Assembly (NCBI GenBank): GCA_035578155.1
Contig: JAPWDM010000013.1
Location: 13,383,440-13,447,439 of the forward strand
Direction of reading: 5' to 3'
From: Brachynemurus nebulosus
Lineage: Eukaryota; Arthropoda; Insecta; Neuroptera; Myrmeleontidae
Length of the DNA: 64,000 nucleotides
Positions 34,186-46,938 of this stretch are shown piece by piece. The notes below the pieces were generated by a model. That model did no database searches. It worked only from the letters and a program-made list of their open reading frames with translations, and was not told the DNA's origin. The position numbers were made by a program, and so were the translations under genes. How positions within the stretch are numbered: position 1 is the first letter of the stretch; each line of letters opens with the position of its first letter.

Positions 34186-35058
34186 TTGGCCGACCATATA
34201 ATTCAGATTGGCCGACCATATAATGACACTTTCTGGAGCAATAGAGAAATGTTTAAAAATAATTCTTTCAATATGATTAAAATTTTTGTATCCTGGAATC
34301 ATTTCTACCGTTATTTGGATAAACATTAAGTCGTGTAATATGAAATGTCGTATTCTGACCACATCGTTTATCATGTAATTCAGATAAATATAGACACATC
34401 TTTAAGCATTAGCGAAATGTTTAAAAATCATTCTTTAACTCTGAACACAAATCTTGTAGCCTGGAGTATTTTCCGCCATTATTTGGAATAACATTAGGTT
34501 GTGTAATATCAAATGTCGTTTTCCGACCACTTTGTTTATCACGTAATTCAGATAAATATAGACACTTTCTTAAGCATTAGAGAAATGTTTAAAAATAATT
34601 CTTTCATTTTAAATAGAATTCCTGTAGCCTGGGATTATTTCTGCCATTAACTGGAATAACATTAGGTCGTGTAACATGAAATGTCGTATTCCGACCACTT
34701 CGTCTATCATGTAATTCAGATAAATATCGACACATTTTTAAGCATTAGAGAAATGTTTAAAAATCATTCTTTAACTCTGAATACATAGTTTCTAGCCTGG
34801 AGTTATTTCCACCGTTAGTTGAAATAATATTAGGTCGTGTAGTATGAAATGTCGTTTTCCGACAACTTCGTCTACCATTTAATTCAGATAAATATCGACA
34901 CTTTCTTGAGCATTAGAGAAATGTTTAAAGACAGTTCTTTGAATTTAAATAGAATCCTTGTAGCTTTGAATCATTTCACCTGTTAGTTGGAATAACATTC
35001 GGTTCTGTAATATGAAATGTCGTTTTCCGACCACTTGGTCTACCATTTAATATTTTAA
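34186..35058. repeat. 168-bp tandem satellite, about five units
   Basis: The marker AAATGTCG recurs at 34343, 34511, 34679, 34847 and 35015, exactly 168 bp each time. Each unit contains AGATAAATAT-GACAC, GAGAAATGTTTAAA, CCTGG(A/G)ATTATTTC and TCGTTTTCCGACCACTT with modest divergence. Unit length is near one nucleosome repeat. Related units occur in reverse orientation inside the element at 22141-23060, so the sequence is also dispersed. Minus-strand frames here are incidental. Confidence 0.9.
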
Positions 35059-35299
35059 AAAGGAAAAATTTGGAAACTTTTAAATTAAAATTATTTAGAA
35101 TATTCAGTCAATTCATAGTAAAACAAATTACATACACCTTTTCGTATCAGAAAACATAAAATAGGTACCTATATTTATCTACAATTTTTTTTTTATTATT
35201 TGCGCAACACAAGCGCAAATTTACACTCATCAAGTTACAAGATATAAACGCATGCTATCTATAATAAATTACTGAATACAGAAAAAGTTCTTCAACTGT

Positions 35300-35960
35300 G
35301 GTTTTTTGGGTTCCGAAGAAAAAAATCTCGAAACCCTTATAACATCGCCATATTTGTCTGTCTGTATGTTTATCTACTCCCCCTCTCATTTCCCATCATT
35401 CGTACGTTTTTGGATCTATGGACATTAAATTTTGCATACTGTACATAAACCCAAATTTCTTCTCGCTCTTTTAAGATTCTTTTCCGTATTGAAAAGTGGT
35501 GATGAAAATTTTTTTTACGCACCACATCGTGTAAGGTACCTCGACCCAACGAAAGGGGGCAGCCGGAGTTGTAGCCCTGGGATCCGGATTTGAAAAAGGC
35601 GCCCGTGTAGCTATTGGTAGGAGGCCCGGGAAAAAGTGAAAAAAGCTTTTTTTGCTCGTCACTCAAAAAAATGCACAGTATTACAAAAATTGCGATAAAT
35701 GCATAATATGTAAAGAAACTGAAAATTTTTTTACGCACCACATCGTGTAAGGTACCTCGACCCAACGAAAGGGGGCAGCCGGAGTTGTAGCCCTGGGACC
35801 CGGATTTGAAGAAGGCCCCTCCATGTAGCTATTGGTAGGAGGCCCGGGAAAAAATGAAAAAAGCTTTTTTTGCTCGTCACTAAAAAAATGCACAATATTA
35901 CAAAAATTGCGATAAATACATATGCAATGAAACTTAATGATGCAATAACTTCTACTCTTA
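35300..35960 (+). repeat. Repeat family G with a 216-bp GC-rich tandem duplication
   Basis: Begins GGGTTCCGAAGAAAAAAATC and TTTGTCTGTCTGTATG, shared in part with 22175 and, further in, with 52512-52560. Its 3' part is a GC-rich block starting ACGCACCACATCGTGTAAGG that is repeated exactly 216 bp later (35517 and 35733), including CCCAACGAAAGGGGGCAGCC and AGGAGGCCCGGGAAAAA. The block is open in two minus-strand frames in both units, which may just reflect the lack of A/T-rich stop codons. Confidence 0.65.
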
Positions 35961-36046
35961 TACAATATACTGATTAAATGCTTACAAACAATCAATAAGT
36001 AACTTTATCGTAAACGAATGTTAAATTTTTCACTTTCCTTTCTTAA

Positions 36047-36947
36047 GGGGAGGTTTACTCGAGAGTCCTTAAAAATTATGTATTTTTCTAGAATTTTTTT
36101 CTCAAGAACGGAAGTAAATATCAATTTCAAATTTTGTACACATATATTTATTAAGTATTAAACTATACAAAAAAATTTTTTCAAGGAAAAATATAAAAAT
36201 TGTCCATTTTATAGATACTGCAGTGTGACGATCCGAAAATCCAATGCCTTGTTGGCGGACATCCTAACGCCGGTAATAAACCACCGAAATCCAAAAACAA
36301 AAAAGATTTATAAGATATATGAAGAGTACCGGCACCTCTACCTATAATATCAATAAATTGCTGAAAAAAAAAATGGCGGATGTTTGAACTTTTGATTACG
36401 ATTTTGATCTTATTTTTCGCTCTTTAAAGTAAACTTAAAAATAAAACAAATATTGAAAGTGTATCGAACTTAGGTAGAGGTGCCGAAGAATTGAATTATC
36501 TTTAAAATAAAAAATTAAAAAAAGGATCCATCGAATAGTTTTTGAGTTATCGTCTCCGCCAGTTCCAAAAATGTAATTCCGAGATATTATAAAATATATA
36601 TAAAGAAACGTATTTTCAAAATTTTATATTTAATACTCATTATTGCGTGAACTACGTTTTTTGAAATTTTTTTTATAGAAAGATGGATTCGGTTAATGTG
36701 CAAGAATCTTGTTTTTAAATTATTTTTAGTAAAATCACTTTGGGAACATATTCTACACATAATTTACTATCAATTTGGGCAAAAAAAATCGATTTTTTTT
36801 ATCAAATCTCAAGTAAACCTCCCCTTAAATTACTTTCAGCAAAATATTTGGGAACATAGTCTACACATAATTAGCTACCAATTTCTGCAAAAAAAAAAAT
36901 TGTTTTTTTTTTTTTTTTTTTTTAACGACTCTCAAGTAAACCTCCCT
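36047..36947. mobile_element. TTAA-flanked element with a duplicated right end
   Basis: TTAA at 36043-36046 precedes GGGGAGGTTTACTCGAGAGT. The inverse end appears twice: GTAAACCTCCCC then TTAA at 36825-36828, and GACTCTCAAGTAAACCTCCC then TTAA at 36948-36951. The segments upstream of both right ends are alike (GGGAACAT-TCTACACATAATT), so a right-terminal unit of about 125 bp is tandemly duplicated. No transposase was found. Confidence 0.7.
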
Positions 36948-36951
36948 TTAA

Positions 36952-39420
36952 GCGCTTTGATGGGCAAATCATAAAAAATAATTTTTTTCTATAGGTACTT
37001 ACAAATGTACTTAACCCTAATCCAATGCGTGTCCAATATGCACTTGACGAATTGTTATATTTATACAAAGTAACTGAATAAATAAATTATTACGAAATGT
37101 ATGGAAAAATATGAGAGTTCTGAGGAGTAGTGGTTTTTAATAAAGTTTTTACTTGGAAGCGAGATTATTTCTTCACACTTCGCACAATAATTGTCAACAA
37201 TTAAATTGATTGTTGATTTCAAATTTTTTGTTGACGTAGTGCTATCACCAACCACCAACCAATTAGTTATACGGTGTGAAATTGTGTTAAAGATCTATTA
37301 GTAATATTTTCGTTTTATGAAATATTAGAATAGATTTATGTACACACTGAATAATTTTAAATATATATTTCAATTTTGAAAAGTGAATGAACTAACTGAC
37401 TTAACTGACTTATTGACTGGTATTGTTGTGTATTTTTAACGCAAATGTCAAAGATTTATGAAGTGTGTTTATAAACAAAAACGATTCTAGTGCAATTAAA
37501 ATTTCAAGTAAGTTTATATTTTATTGAATTATTAATTTTAAACTAAAAGTAGTTATATTCTTATTTAATTTAATAATAAGAGAGAAAGTTTTTAATTACT
37601 AAAAACAGGTATATTAGTTACTTTTTTGTTTCGGTAGTCTATTATTTTTTACTATTTAGTTTGTACTAAATTCTATTTTCGGCACAATAAATATTTGAAA
37701 AAGAGCGGCAGATGTGAATTGTTAAATAATGACGTCAATCTGTGTTGGAATGATTCCAATAATATGTCAGATTTTTTTTATTATAAATTAAATAGTTATA
37801 GAAAGAGCATTTTAAGATTTTCAAGATTAAAAACAAAAATTTATTACCTACTTTTATTCGAAATGTAATAATAGTATTTTACTTAACGAGGACTGTAAGT
37901 ATTATTTTTGTGGCCGCGCACACAATTTGAGAATTCGCGGCTGAAAGCATCCATACCCATAAAAATAAACTGATGGACCGAGTATGAGTAAGTACTCTTT
38001 TTAACCAAAAAAATGAATCAAAAATAATCAAATACCTACATCGAAAATGATATTTTTAATAAAAATGAATAGTAGGTGTCTATAAGTAACTATTATATAA
38101 CCATAGAAAAAAGCTATTTACTAATGACGGTAAGCGATTACATACGTTCCTAGGAAGGAGAGAAAACTTTTATGACCTATTAGTGTTTGTAACTATGTAT
38201 GGTAACCAGACAACAGAATGGTAAATGTTTCTTACACGCCAAGTTATTTACTTCATTTTTATTAAAGTAGCATTTTCAATAAACTTTATTATTTTTTATT
38301 TCGGTTGAAAAAATAACTTCCTTAAATAAAATTTTTTTTTATAAAATAAAATAAATTTGTCATGGCCGATAGATTTATTTTTGTGGCCATGAATACTTAA
38401 GAATTTAAAAGTTAAAATTACCTGGTAGGGTCCTGGGGCCCTAGAAAACAGAGACTTTGCTAAGATTTAAAAAAAAAGCGCCCAAATAAACGATTGGACC
38501 CAACGACTGGAATACTATTGATATATTATGGGAACAAGAATGTGAGGCAAAAATTTGCTCCCAAGACTCTGGGGTCCCAAAAAGCTTCAAAAATAGACGA
38601 CTAGATCAGTCCCACAATTTTAGCATATCTGATTTAAAAGTAATTTAACCCATGAACCAGATAATTTTATGCACGTGAAACCAAGGGGCACAGCTATAGT
38701 AATACAATAAATATTTAAAAATATTTGCCTGCGACTTGACTGACCTCCAGGGAAGAAGTATTTTAGTAAAATCAGATATGTCTGTTCCGTTTAGAATTAC
38801 TTGCTCAAATTTCCGTATCTCTTCCAAATTGCATATTCATATACACTTTAACTAATGTCACTTCCTGCTAAAATACATATATTTCCGCCATTATATCTTC
38901 GATTCTTACTTTTTTATTTTTTTTTATATATTCAAAAAATAACCTTTTACCAATGTCAATTGAAACAGGAGCGTGTGAAATTATTAAAAATTAAAGTTTC
39001 CAAATGCATAAAGTTGCGGTTTTGGAAAATTCTCACCTTGGGTTACAATGTACGCAAATATTTTTTATAAATATTAAGGAAACAGTTGATTAATTTCTCA
39101 TGATTGGGTACTTAAATATTTTTCCATTATTACTTATACTTTAATGTGTCTACAGTGGTGCTTGAAAATTTTTCCCACGCCTGTTATAAAGTCCACGGAA
39201 ATTTTGGTTTGAAAGTTTTTCCCTTCCCGCTTGTAGTAAATTTATGCTTCAATACTTTACATTAAAATTGAAATTTCAACGTTCTTGACCATCCTGGAAT
39301 AAGCTGATTGGCATTGCTATATAGAAAGTTTAATTTTTTTTCTTAAAGGAAAAAAAAATGCGGATTTAGTGCAACTTCTAGCGCCCTAGGAAGGAGCAAT
39401 CAAAAATATCCCTACTGCAG
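36952..39420. other. AT-rich intergenic sequence, nothing firmly recognised
   Basis: A 65-codon minus frame at 37061-37258 (MVVGDSTTSTKNLKSTINLI) has no known relative. Two TTTTTGTGGCC-containing stretches (about 37910 and 38372) are similar to each other. At 39155 CAGTGGTGCTTGAAAATTTT resembles a hAT terminus but no partner end was found. Confidence 0.4.
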
Positions 39421-39754
39421 AACAGAAATTAAATTTTCTCGAAAACATTTTTATGTGATTTTTTCTCCTCCTTCTAATGATGTAAAGAAATGTCCCAAAA
39501 ACTTTTAAACTTGGGAAAATTTTGGCAAAAAACATATTATTCATCATCATCATTGATGAAAAATGCCCAAAATACCATGTTCCTGGTATCGAACGTGTCT
39601 GGCTGAAGAACTCATACAACATATAAAACTTCCAACATTTTTACCAAATTTCCTATGAATTCAAAACAAATTTCACGGTTATAGTCACGAGCTCAAGTCG
39701 TGTCATGAGAGTGGCTGTAATAGCAGCTGAACTTTCGATTCAAAAATTCGCTAA
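39421..39754 (+). mobile_element. Helitron-like family H, 5'-truncated copy
   Basis: Contains the family interior (GAACGTGTCTGGCTGAAGAA; GAGCTCAAGTCGTGTCATGA; GTGGCTGTAATAGC) and ends CGATTCAAAAATTCGCTAA, a decayed form of the hairpin end. The ACCCCTGTCGC start is absent. Confidence 0.6.
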
Positions 39755-40751
39755 AAACGATGGTAAAAAGGGTTGAAATCAATCGTTCAATCGTTCGAAT
39801 TCGTTTTCGAACGACGTTTAAAGAAAACTACAATGGTGGGAGCACTGTGGATTACAGTATATGGAAAGTTCTTTTTTTTGTTTAGTTAAAAATCTAAATT
39901 TTTATAATTATTTTGTAAAATCCTGTTGTTTAATTTTCACTGTAAACCATCGTGTTATCAGTATTATACAAGGCAATACATTTGCACTTAACGTAGTTAT
40001 TATATTATATTATCAGTGATTATATTTGTATACCACTTGCTTTTTTTGAATTTCCGCGCGCTTATGTTGTAGCAATATAGAAGCACTGTTGAAAAAGCGT
40101 TGTAAAAACGTTGTAAAATGATGTTTATAAATTATATTTCAAAAATGGCGTAGTGAATAATTTTTATTTCTAATTAAATATTGTTTGTAACTTTGTATTT
40201 TATAACATATTAAATTTTTATCAAATTCCTTTGACACGTTTTTTCATTTTATTAAAAAAAAAAAAGAGTTTTCCCATAAAAGCCCATGTTAAAATTACAA
40301 AACTTTGAAATCGTTTTTCTCAAAATTGGGGTAGTCATTTTAAATCGGAATAGACTCGTATTATTGGTACAGAATTAAATAAATATCTAGAGAAGTTTTG
40401 TTAAAATTCTTTGAAAAAATCGTTTTATCGACCAACTACCTTAACACAACAGTTTAATGTAGGTATGCAGTAATTTACAAATAATGCTTTTATTTTTTAA
40501 TACATTGTTATTCTATAAAGGAAAATGTTCTGTACAATTTTTATATCACCATTATTTTATAAATAATTATTGATAAAAATATTTTTAAAAAATCATAAGT
40601 AACTAAACTTTTTATTATAATAATTAATAATTATTTCAAGGTTAAAAAAATGTACCAAGGTACATATTTTTATTAAAACATTATTTATATACGAATTTAT
40701 ATACATGGACTCAGTAAGAATATACCAAATTTCATTTTTGATCAAGTAAAA

Positions 40752-41036
40752 TAGTGATGAGCAAAATTAGTCTTGGGCCTTGGCCTTGCAGTCTTGTCTT
40801 GGTCTTGCATTTTTTGCAAGACCAAGAGCAAGACCAAGACCAAGACTATAAGCATGGCTGCAAGACCAATACCAAGACTCAAGTGAGCAAGACCAAGACA
40901 ATAGCAAGAAAAAAGCAAGACTCTTGCTAAATTATTTAAATAGTTTAAAAGTATAATTAATACCGTAAAGAGAGAAAATTCTGATTTTAGAAAGAAAAAA
41001 TTCGCTAATAATAAAGTGCAAGAAAGTGCAAGATTC
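40752..41036 (+). mobile_element. Truncated copy of the ACCAAG-array hAT MITE
   Basis: TAGTGATGAGCAAAATTAGT and the following hexamer array and AGTTTAAAAGTATAATTAAT centre match 13217-13510 closely; the right subterminal array and terminus are missing. Confidence 0.8.
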
Positions 41037-41329
41037 GTTGGTCCGCATATCATGAATAAGAGTTTATTTTCACATCCGTTTTTTTTTCAGATTCATAAAA
41101 TGTTATTGAAATTGAAGATACGAAATTTGTACTAACTAAATTATAGGAAAATTTTGAAACCAAAATTACAGAATTTGGTTTTACGGAATATTATGGAATT
41201 ACAAAATATTTTAATCATAACTTCTAATAAAGCCCAGCTGAGATTAAAATCCACCGAAGAACATTGTGACATAGAATTAGCATAAATTTTTCTCGTAAGT
41301 CCTTTTTTAGCCAGTCAAATGTTTTGGTA

Positions 41330-41376
41330 CTTAAAATTTGGCTCAGTGACACAAACGTTTGGGAATCCCTGATTTA
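41330..41376 (-). mobile_element. Isolated hAT right end
   Basis: Inverted from 41376 it reads CAGGGATTCCCAAACGTTTG, a typical hAT terminus (CAGGGRTTCCCAAAC). No matching left end was recognised within 1 kb. Confidence 0.5.
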
Positions 41377-42443
41377 AAGTATTCCGATTTAATTATGTGT
41401 AGGTACCTACTTAATAATATGTATAAATTCAGTCATAATTATTTATTTCCTTATTTCTTACATTTTTATAAAAAAAAAAAAAAAAAAAAATTTTAATGAA
41501 AGCAAACGGCCATCTAGATCTTTTTTCGTAACATAGCTGTCGCTTATGGTTCGCAAAAAATAATTGGGTGCGTAAAAATCACATATCTAAAGCAAAATAT
41601 TGTTTCTAGAACGACTTTTGTATCATTTTGAATATAAATTTGTGTTAATCCAAGGTTTCAAGAACTGGTTTTATTTTTTAAATTTGGTGTGAATCAAAAT
41701 TAAGTTTTTTAAAAAAAGTTATTTATCAAATATTTAATTCCGGCATTCATTTTTATTGTATTACGCATAAAAAGTTTCCACACAACTGGTGGTGAACTCT
41801 TGACACATTCTGGTTAATTAAATCAATCAAAATGTGGAACATTTCCGACAAATGTAAATAACAAGGTTTTCGTATATTTTCAGAAACTTTTCTGTTTATT
41901 TAGTATGAATTATGACTGTTTATGACTACAGTCACCAAGCAAAAATTTTCATTATAGTATTAGGTTTATGCAAGTCTATTTGTATCATTGAATACTAACG
42001 AGTAAATGTAATTATTTTTACTATGAATTGATTGTATATACGAAAGTGAATTTGTCTTACTTTTTTGCCTCAACAATTTAAGCAGTCGACTTAAAATTTT
42101 GCGTAGACAGTTGAGAAGAATGAGAAGTATGTAGGCTACTTTTCACTCGTCTGATTCCCATAGGAAAATGTATTTAAAACATTGTGTGCCCCACAAGGGA
42201 GATCTAGAAGAACACAAGATTTGAATTTAATAGTTTCTGAAATTTCAACTTAAGTTTGCACACCTGTTGAAAACAGAAATATACCACATAAGCTAAAACA
42301 AAAACAATATGTAATTTAAAGAAATCTCAGCTATGAATGTCAGAAAAATTTATATAACACCAATAGTTTGTTAGAAATATTTCTGCCATTAAAAAAAAAA
42401 ATTGCTACAGACCTATGAGCCTGAAAATTTGCATTTTTTTTAA
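41377..42443. other. AT-rich intergenic sequence, nothing recognised
   Basis: Contains a 21-base A run at 41470-41490. No features beyond that. Confidence 0.45.
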
Positions 42444-43122
42444 CACAAAGGCTATTGGCGGATAAGCATGGGTAGAAATGCCCCCGCACGAATTGTTTTT
42501 TCAATCTATTGAGTACCCGGAAGCCTATGCCTATCTCTAAAAATATTCTCGGACATTCAATTTTTTTTAACTATGATGCACTCGGAAAAAAATTCTGGCA
42601 AATTATATATTCTATCAATCATAGTGAGGAGCCTGTATTTTAGTGATTGTACAACAAACATAATCTCGAAAAAAAATCTTTTTTGATATTTTATTTTTTT
42701 AACTATGACGCACCCGGAGGAAAAATCTGAAAAAATTATATATTGTATCGGTTATAGTAGGAAGCCTGCAAAAAAATTTTGGTGATTGTACCATAGCTAC
42801 AAGTTGATGAAAAAAAATATTGATAAATTAAACAATTTTTTGGGGGATTATAATTTTTTTTTGAAGCTGATAATTTTTTCTGAGATACACTATAGAGGTA
42901 TCTAAAACATATAAAAATTCCAGCCAAATCCGTCAAGCCACTAAAAAATTATAAATTTTTTTTGATTTTCAAAAAATAATATTTTACCCCCAAAGGGTGA
43001 GTTTTTAAGGGTTGAAACTCAGTAAATTTTAATCTTATATCGAAAGCAGTTAGCAGAAAAAAAACCAACAAAATTCGTGCGGGGACATTTCTACCCATGC
43101 TTATCCGCCAATAGCCTTTGTG
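42444..43122. mobile_element. 679-bp element with about 50-bp inverted ends and internal duplication
   Basis: CACAAAGGCTATTGGCGGAT and the following AAGCATGGGTAGAAATG-CCCCCGCACGAAT are repeated inverted, nearly perfectly, at 43073-43122. The interior holds two direct units about 133 bp apart, each beginning AACTATGAYGCAC (42569 and 42702). No clear target duplication; superfamily unknown. Confidence 0.75.
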
Positions 43123-43370
43123 GTATGGTGAAAATTTTCAGTAGATAAAGTTGCATGCCTTGATGGTATCAAACAGTTTTTTTTTAAAAGTGTATTTAAT
43201 AAATGCACATTATGTGAATAAATCATAAAACACCGGGTTAAAAGTTCAAAAAATAATTTTTCCGTAAGAAAAATTATTACCTTATTTATTTTTTGTTTAT
43301 AATGCTTATACTGTAATCACACGTACATATCTAAATCTAATTCAGAGTGTATATAAATTACCTATATATA

Positions 43371-43785
43371 CAGCGTGGGTTTTTTGAGAGTTTCCATTTT
43401 TATTGCAACCAAACTCTTAATCAAAAAAATTATTGCAATTACAGTTGTAGATATGGATGGGGTCAACAGATTGCTATAGTCAGCAGTTTTATAGCTTGTA
43501 TGGTTTTCGAGCAACATTGCAAATTTATACCTTTTTAATTGGCACTATAAGATATTCATTTTTCAATAAAACTGATCTAATGCATTAATAGGAAATATAA
43601 CTTTTAAGAAAATTGTTTTTATTGTTTAAAGTTTCCTTAAATTTTTCAGTTTGTGGTAAAAGAAAAGTTTTAAAAATCAACGACGAAAAATCTCTAATTC
43701 CGCATTTCAGATTTCGTTATAATTTAGGATAAGCTAATTGTCATGCGTTCAAATTCTCGAATATACTCTCAAAAAACTCATCCTG
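43371..43785. mobile_element. TA-flanked MITE with CAGSRTGRGTTTTTTGAGAG ends
   Basis: CAGCGTGGGTTTTTTGAGAG at the left and, inverted, CAGGATGAGTTTTTTGAGAG at the right, each bordered by TATA. A TA (or TATA) target fits a Tc1/mariner-like element. The interior is similar to part of 19000-19140. No transposase. Confidence 0.65.
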
Positions 43786-45744
43786 TATAATTTTAGCTAA
43801 ATCAGATATACGTGCATATTTAATTACATAATATTTATGTCTCTAATAACAATGCTTAATTATTTATTGCGCTGTTACCTATTGTTATGACACATAATAT
43901 GACCTTAATCAAGTTTTAAATTTTATTTATTGTAATTGTTTAATGAGTAAATTTAAAGTCGTTAAAGTTATGGCCCGATAAAATATCGGGTACTTTTGTG
44001 CGGACCAGTCACATATTACATTTATATTTAATTTGGTTAATATTTTTCATTTACAATAATTTGGGTCAATATTTGGGTTTAAATTTGTAAAATTCTAAAA
44101 TATTACTGAATTTATTTCACTTAAGTAAATTTTACCTAAAATACCTTCATTTTCAATGAAGTAATAGCAAATCAATTATCAATAATTTTATAGATTTTTT
44201 TATGCAGAATTAGATACTCGCTTTCCATAGAAAAGTACACAGTAGATAGTACCTATATTCAGCTTAAATTATTTCGGTTAAGTCCGGTAACTTTCGGTAT
44301 TCTTATCCGGTAGCTTCCGCCAGTCCGGTAAATAAAAATTGAGAATATATAGTAAGAGCCCAGTAAATTTTGTAGAGAAGTATATAAAAACATCTAAAAA
44401 TTCAACCCTAATTCATTGGGGGAAAATGTTAGGAAATTCATAAAATTTTTGATTTTTGCAAATAACCCGAGAAATTATTCTTAGGTTAACGTTTAACAAA
44501 TTTCAATATTTCGTAAAACTGGCTTTAAAAATGAAAAATGGTGAAGAAAACCTCAATTTAATTTAAAAGGTCATTCTAACAATATTTCATATGATACAAT
44601 ATTTGGAAAAATTTTCGTATTTAAACTTTTCAAAAAATGTTCAGTTGCTTATTAATTAAGCTCTCAACTTGTAACATATTCGCCGAAAATTAGATCTTCG
44701 TCGGTTAAATTTACGTGTGACAGACAGACGGACTTGATGAACTTATTAGGGTTCCGCAATTTTGACTACGAAAGTCAAGTAAGTAAATATAATTATTAAT
44801 ATAGTTCCTCCTTATATTTTACCCGTGGCTTTTAAAGTGTTCTTCTTAGGAACTTTTAAGAAAGATAGTCGTCCTGCTTGTTTATTTAGTCATACATTAA
44901 TTTGTCATAATTCACAACTTATTGTGGCTGACATTTTAATAAATTTTTATTATTTTTGTTTTTTTTTTTTTTGCATGTAAATATTTTTGAAAGTTATTTC
45001 CCGATAATCGCTACTGAAAGAAGTTTTTGGATAAATGTATATACGAAACAGTACTCTATATAATATTTTTTAAGAATTGTGCTTAATTAATGCAAATATT
45101 ACAAGCAATTAATTCAAATTTAAATAAAAACATAATTTACGTGTTATCAAACGATACATATATGTAAATTTTTCGCATATTTCGTTGTCGACAAGGATAA
45201 AAATGTACGAGGTGATCCACTAGTTCGAAAAAAATTGCGTATGAACAATTTTTTGTACCTAAGTCCAAAATTTTGTCGAAATGGTGGAAATTTATATATC
45301 TAGATGTTACTTTACATGGCATAACACGGAAGTTATAAAAGTTGACCATGATATTTTCATTATTTATAATAAATTCTAAAATATATCAAAATAAATTTTA
45401 AAATTAAAACAATTGAAATCCCATTCAATATGCATGTAATTGATATCAAATGTATTTTGTATTTTTGTATTATTTCAAAGCCAACGTACCGAATAGATTA
45501 ACTTATCGTAAATAGACAATCCTGGTTATCGATTCTGCTTCTAGCCTGATGGAATTTAATCTTGAACTCGATTTGAAAATAATTTATTATTATTTGTTTT
45601 CCACATTTTTGTTACTGGCTTCGTTCGGCTTTGTTCAATTAAGTATTTAAAAATATATTTGTTACTTCAAATCGGTTTCGAGATCACCAAAGAAGTTTTC
45701 ACTTCGATCGTGTGGTCTTAAGCACATGCACAACTTTTTTATTA
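43786..45744. other. Intergenic sequence with repeat fragments
   Basis: 43968-44015 resembles the hAT-associated segment at 34072-34112. 44260-44310 (TTCGGTTAAGTCCGGTAACTT) resembles the target of the hAT at 52742. 44650-44800 (GTGACAGACAGACGGACTTG, then TTAGGGTTCCGCAATTTTGA) is the 3' portion of repeat family F. No genes were seen. Confidence 0.5.
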
Positions 45745-45826
45745 AAATTTCGATCATAATCCCGGATTCAAGTCTCACTATGATAGTGGCTGTAATAGCT
45801 AAATGTTCCATTCGGAAGTTCGCTAA
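45745..45826 (+). mobile_element. Helitron-like family H, 3' terminal fragment
   Basis: CCCGGATTCAAGTCTCACTA, GTGGCTGTAATAGC and a decayed hairpin ending TTCGCTAA match the last 85 bp of the family. Confidence 0.6.
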
Positions 45827-46256
45827 ACAAAAATACTAATAATCTATGACATTTTCGCAGTCAGAACAAATCAAATGACACCCCAGTCCTAAAAATCGAC
45901 TAGGTAGTTAAAAACATTATCCTGTCTTCTGGTTCCGCCGTTTGTCGGATAAAAATAGAATAGTCCTAAATATTGAAGCTTTTTAAAACTAATTGTGTAA
46001 TTAAATTGATATTTTTTGCAAAAAAATGTATTTTTTGATCATGATGTCAATTTTTCTAACACAAAACTTGAATGTTATCTAATAATTTTTTTGATATTTT
46101 TGATATTGAATTAATTAACTTTTTAATCTTTCCAAAAACCAAAAAAATTTCTAAACATTAATTAAGATTTTACGAGTTTTTTTTTATGAATTAAAAAACT
46201 TAAAAGTTTTAATAAAATAAAATAAAAATTTAAAAGGTTTCTTGTAATTGTTGTAG

Positions 46257-46394
<138 letters not shown>

Positions 46395-46502
46395 ATAAAC
46401 GAAATTCAATATCATCATAATCGTCGATTCTATTACGACGTTTTTAACATCTTTAATAAAAACGATTCTCAATATTATGAGAACCACAAATAATTTAAAT
46501 AA

Positions 46503-46935
46503 GGGCCAGTATTATAAAAGACAACTAACTAAATTTGTTAACTAAATTAATTTTATTCATAGATGTCAGTATTATAAAACTGAAATAAATTAAGTAGACA
46601 ACTAAATTTTAGTTGACAGAAAATCTACCGACTAAATTTTATTCGGAGATTAATTTGACAGTTCTGAAAGATTTTTACAAATATTATTTATGTTTTATTT
46701 ATACATATTAAACAGGTTTTATATACATTGTAATACAAATTAGAGGTACAGAATTAATTTTTATATTATATATATGGAAATTAAAACATATTTGTAACAT
46801 ATTATAGGTTAATCTACTACTAAAAAATTTAATCATGAGATACGTTTATAATACTGAACCAATATTTAGTTCACAACTATTTTTATTCGTAGAATAGTTA
46901 TTCGTTGATTTAGTTGTCCTTTATAATACTGGGCC
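46503..46935. mobile_element. PIF/Harbinger MITE
   Basis: The ends GGGCCAGTATTATAAAAGAC and, inverted, GGCCCAGTATTATAAAGGAC continue into ACAACTAA on both sides and are flanked by TAA (46500-46502, 46936-46938). A 3-bp TWA target and GGSCC termini fit PIF/Harbinger. A second inner inverted pair (GTCAGTATTATAAAACTG near 46565 and TTTATAATACTGAACC near 46850) suggests duplication of the terminus. No coding. Confidence 0.85.
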
Positions 46936-46938
46936 TAA

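Noticed and set aside
34186..35058. CRISPR array
   Set aside because: The repeat unit is the full 168 bp with no spacers, in eukaryotic DNA; it is a satellite.
35370..35995. Minus-strand frames with repeated GRGTLHDVVRKK
   Set aside because: As a gene: both arise from the two units of a 216-bp tandem duplication within a dispersed repeat, in two competing frames. Kept as a finding only.
37061..37258. 65-codon minus-strand frame with a CxxC
   Set aside because: No recognisable family, no splice partners; a chance frame is the simpler reading.
46395..46450. Histone 3' stem-loop after the H2B fragment
   Set aside because: CGTCG-attctatta-CGACG can pair but has the wrong stem and loop lengths and sequence for the histone mRNA hairpin.
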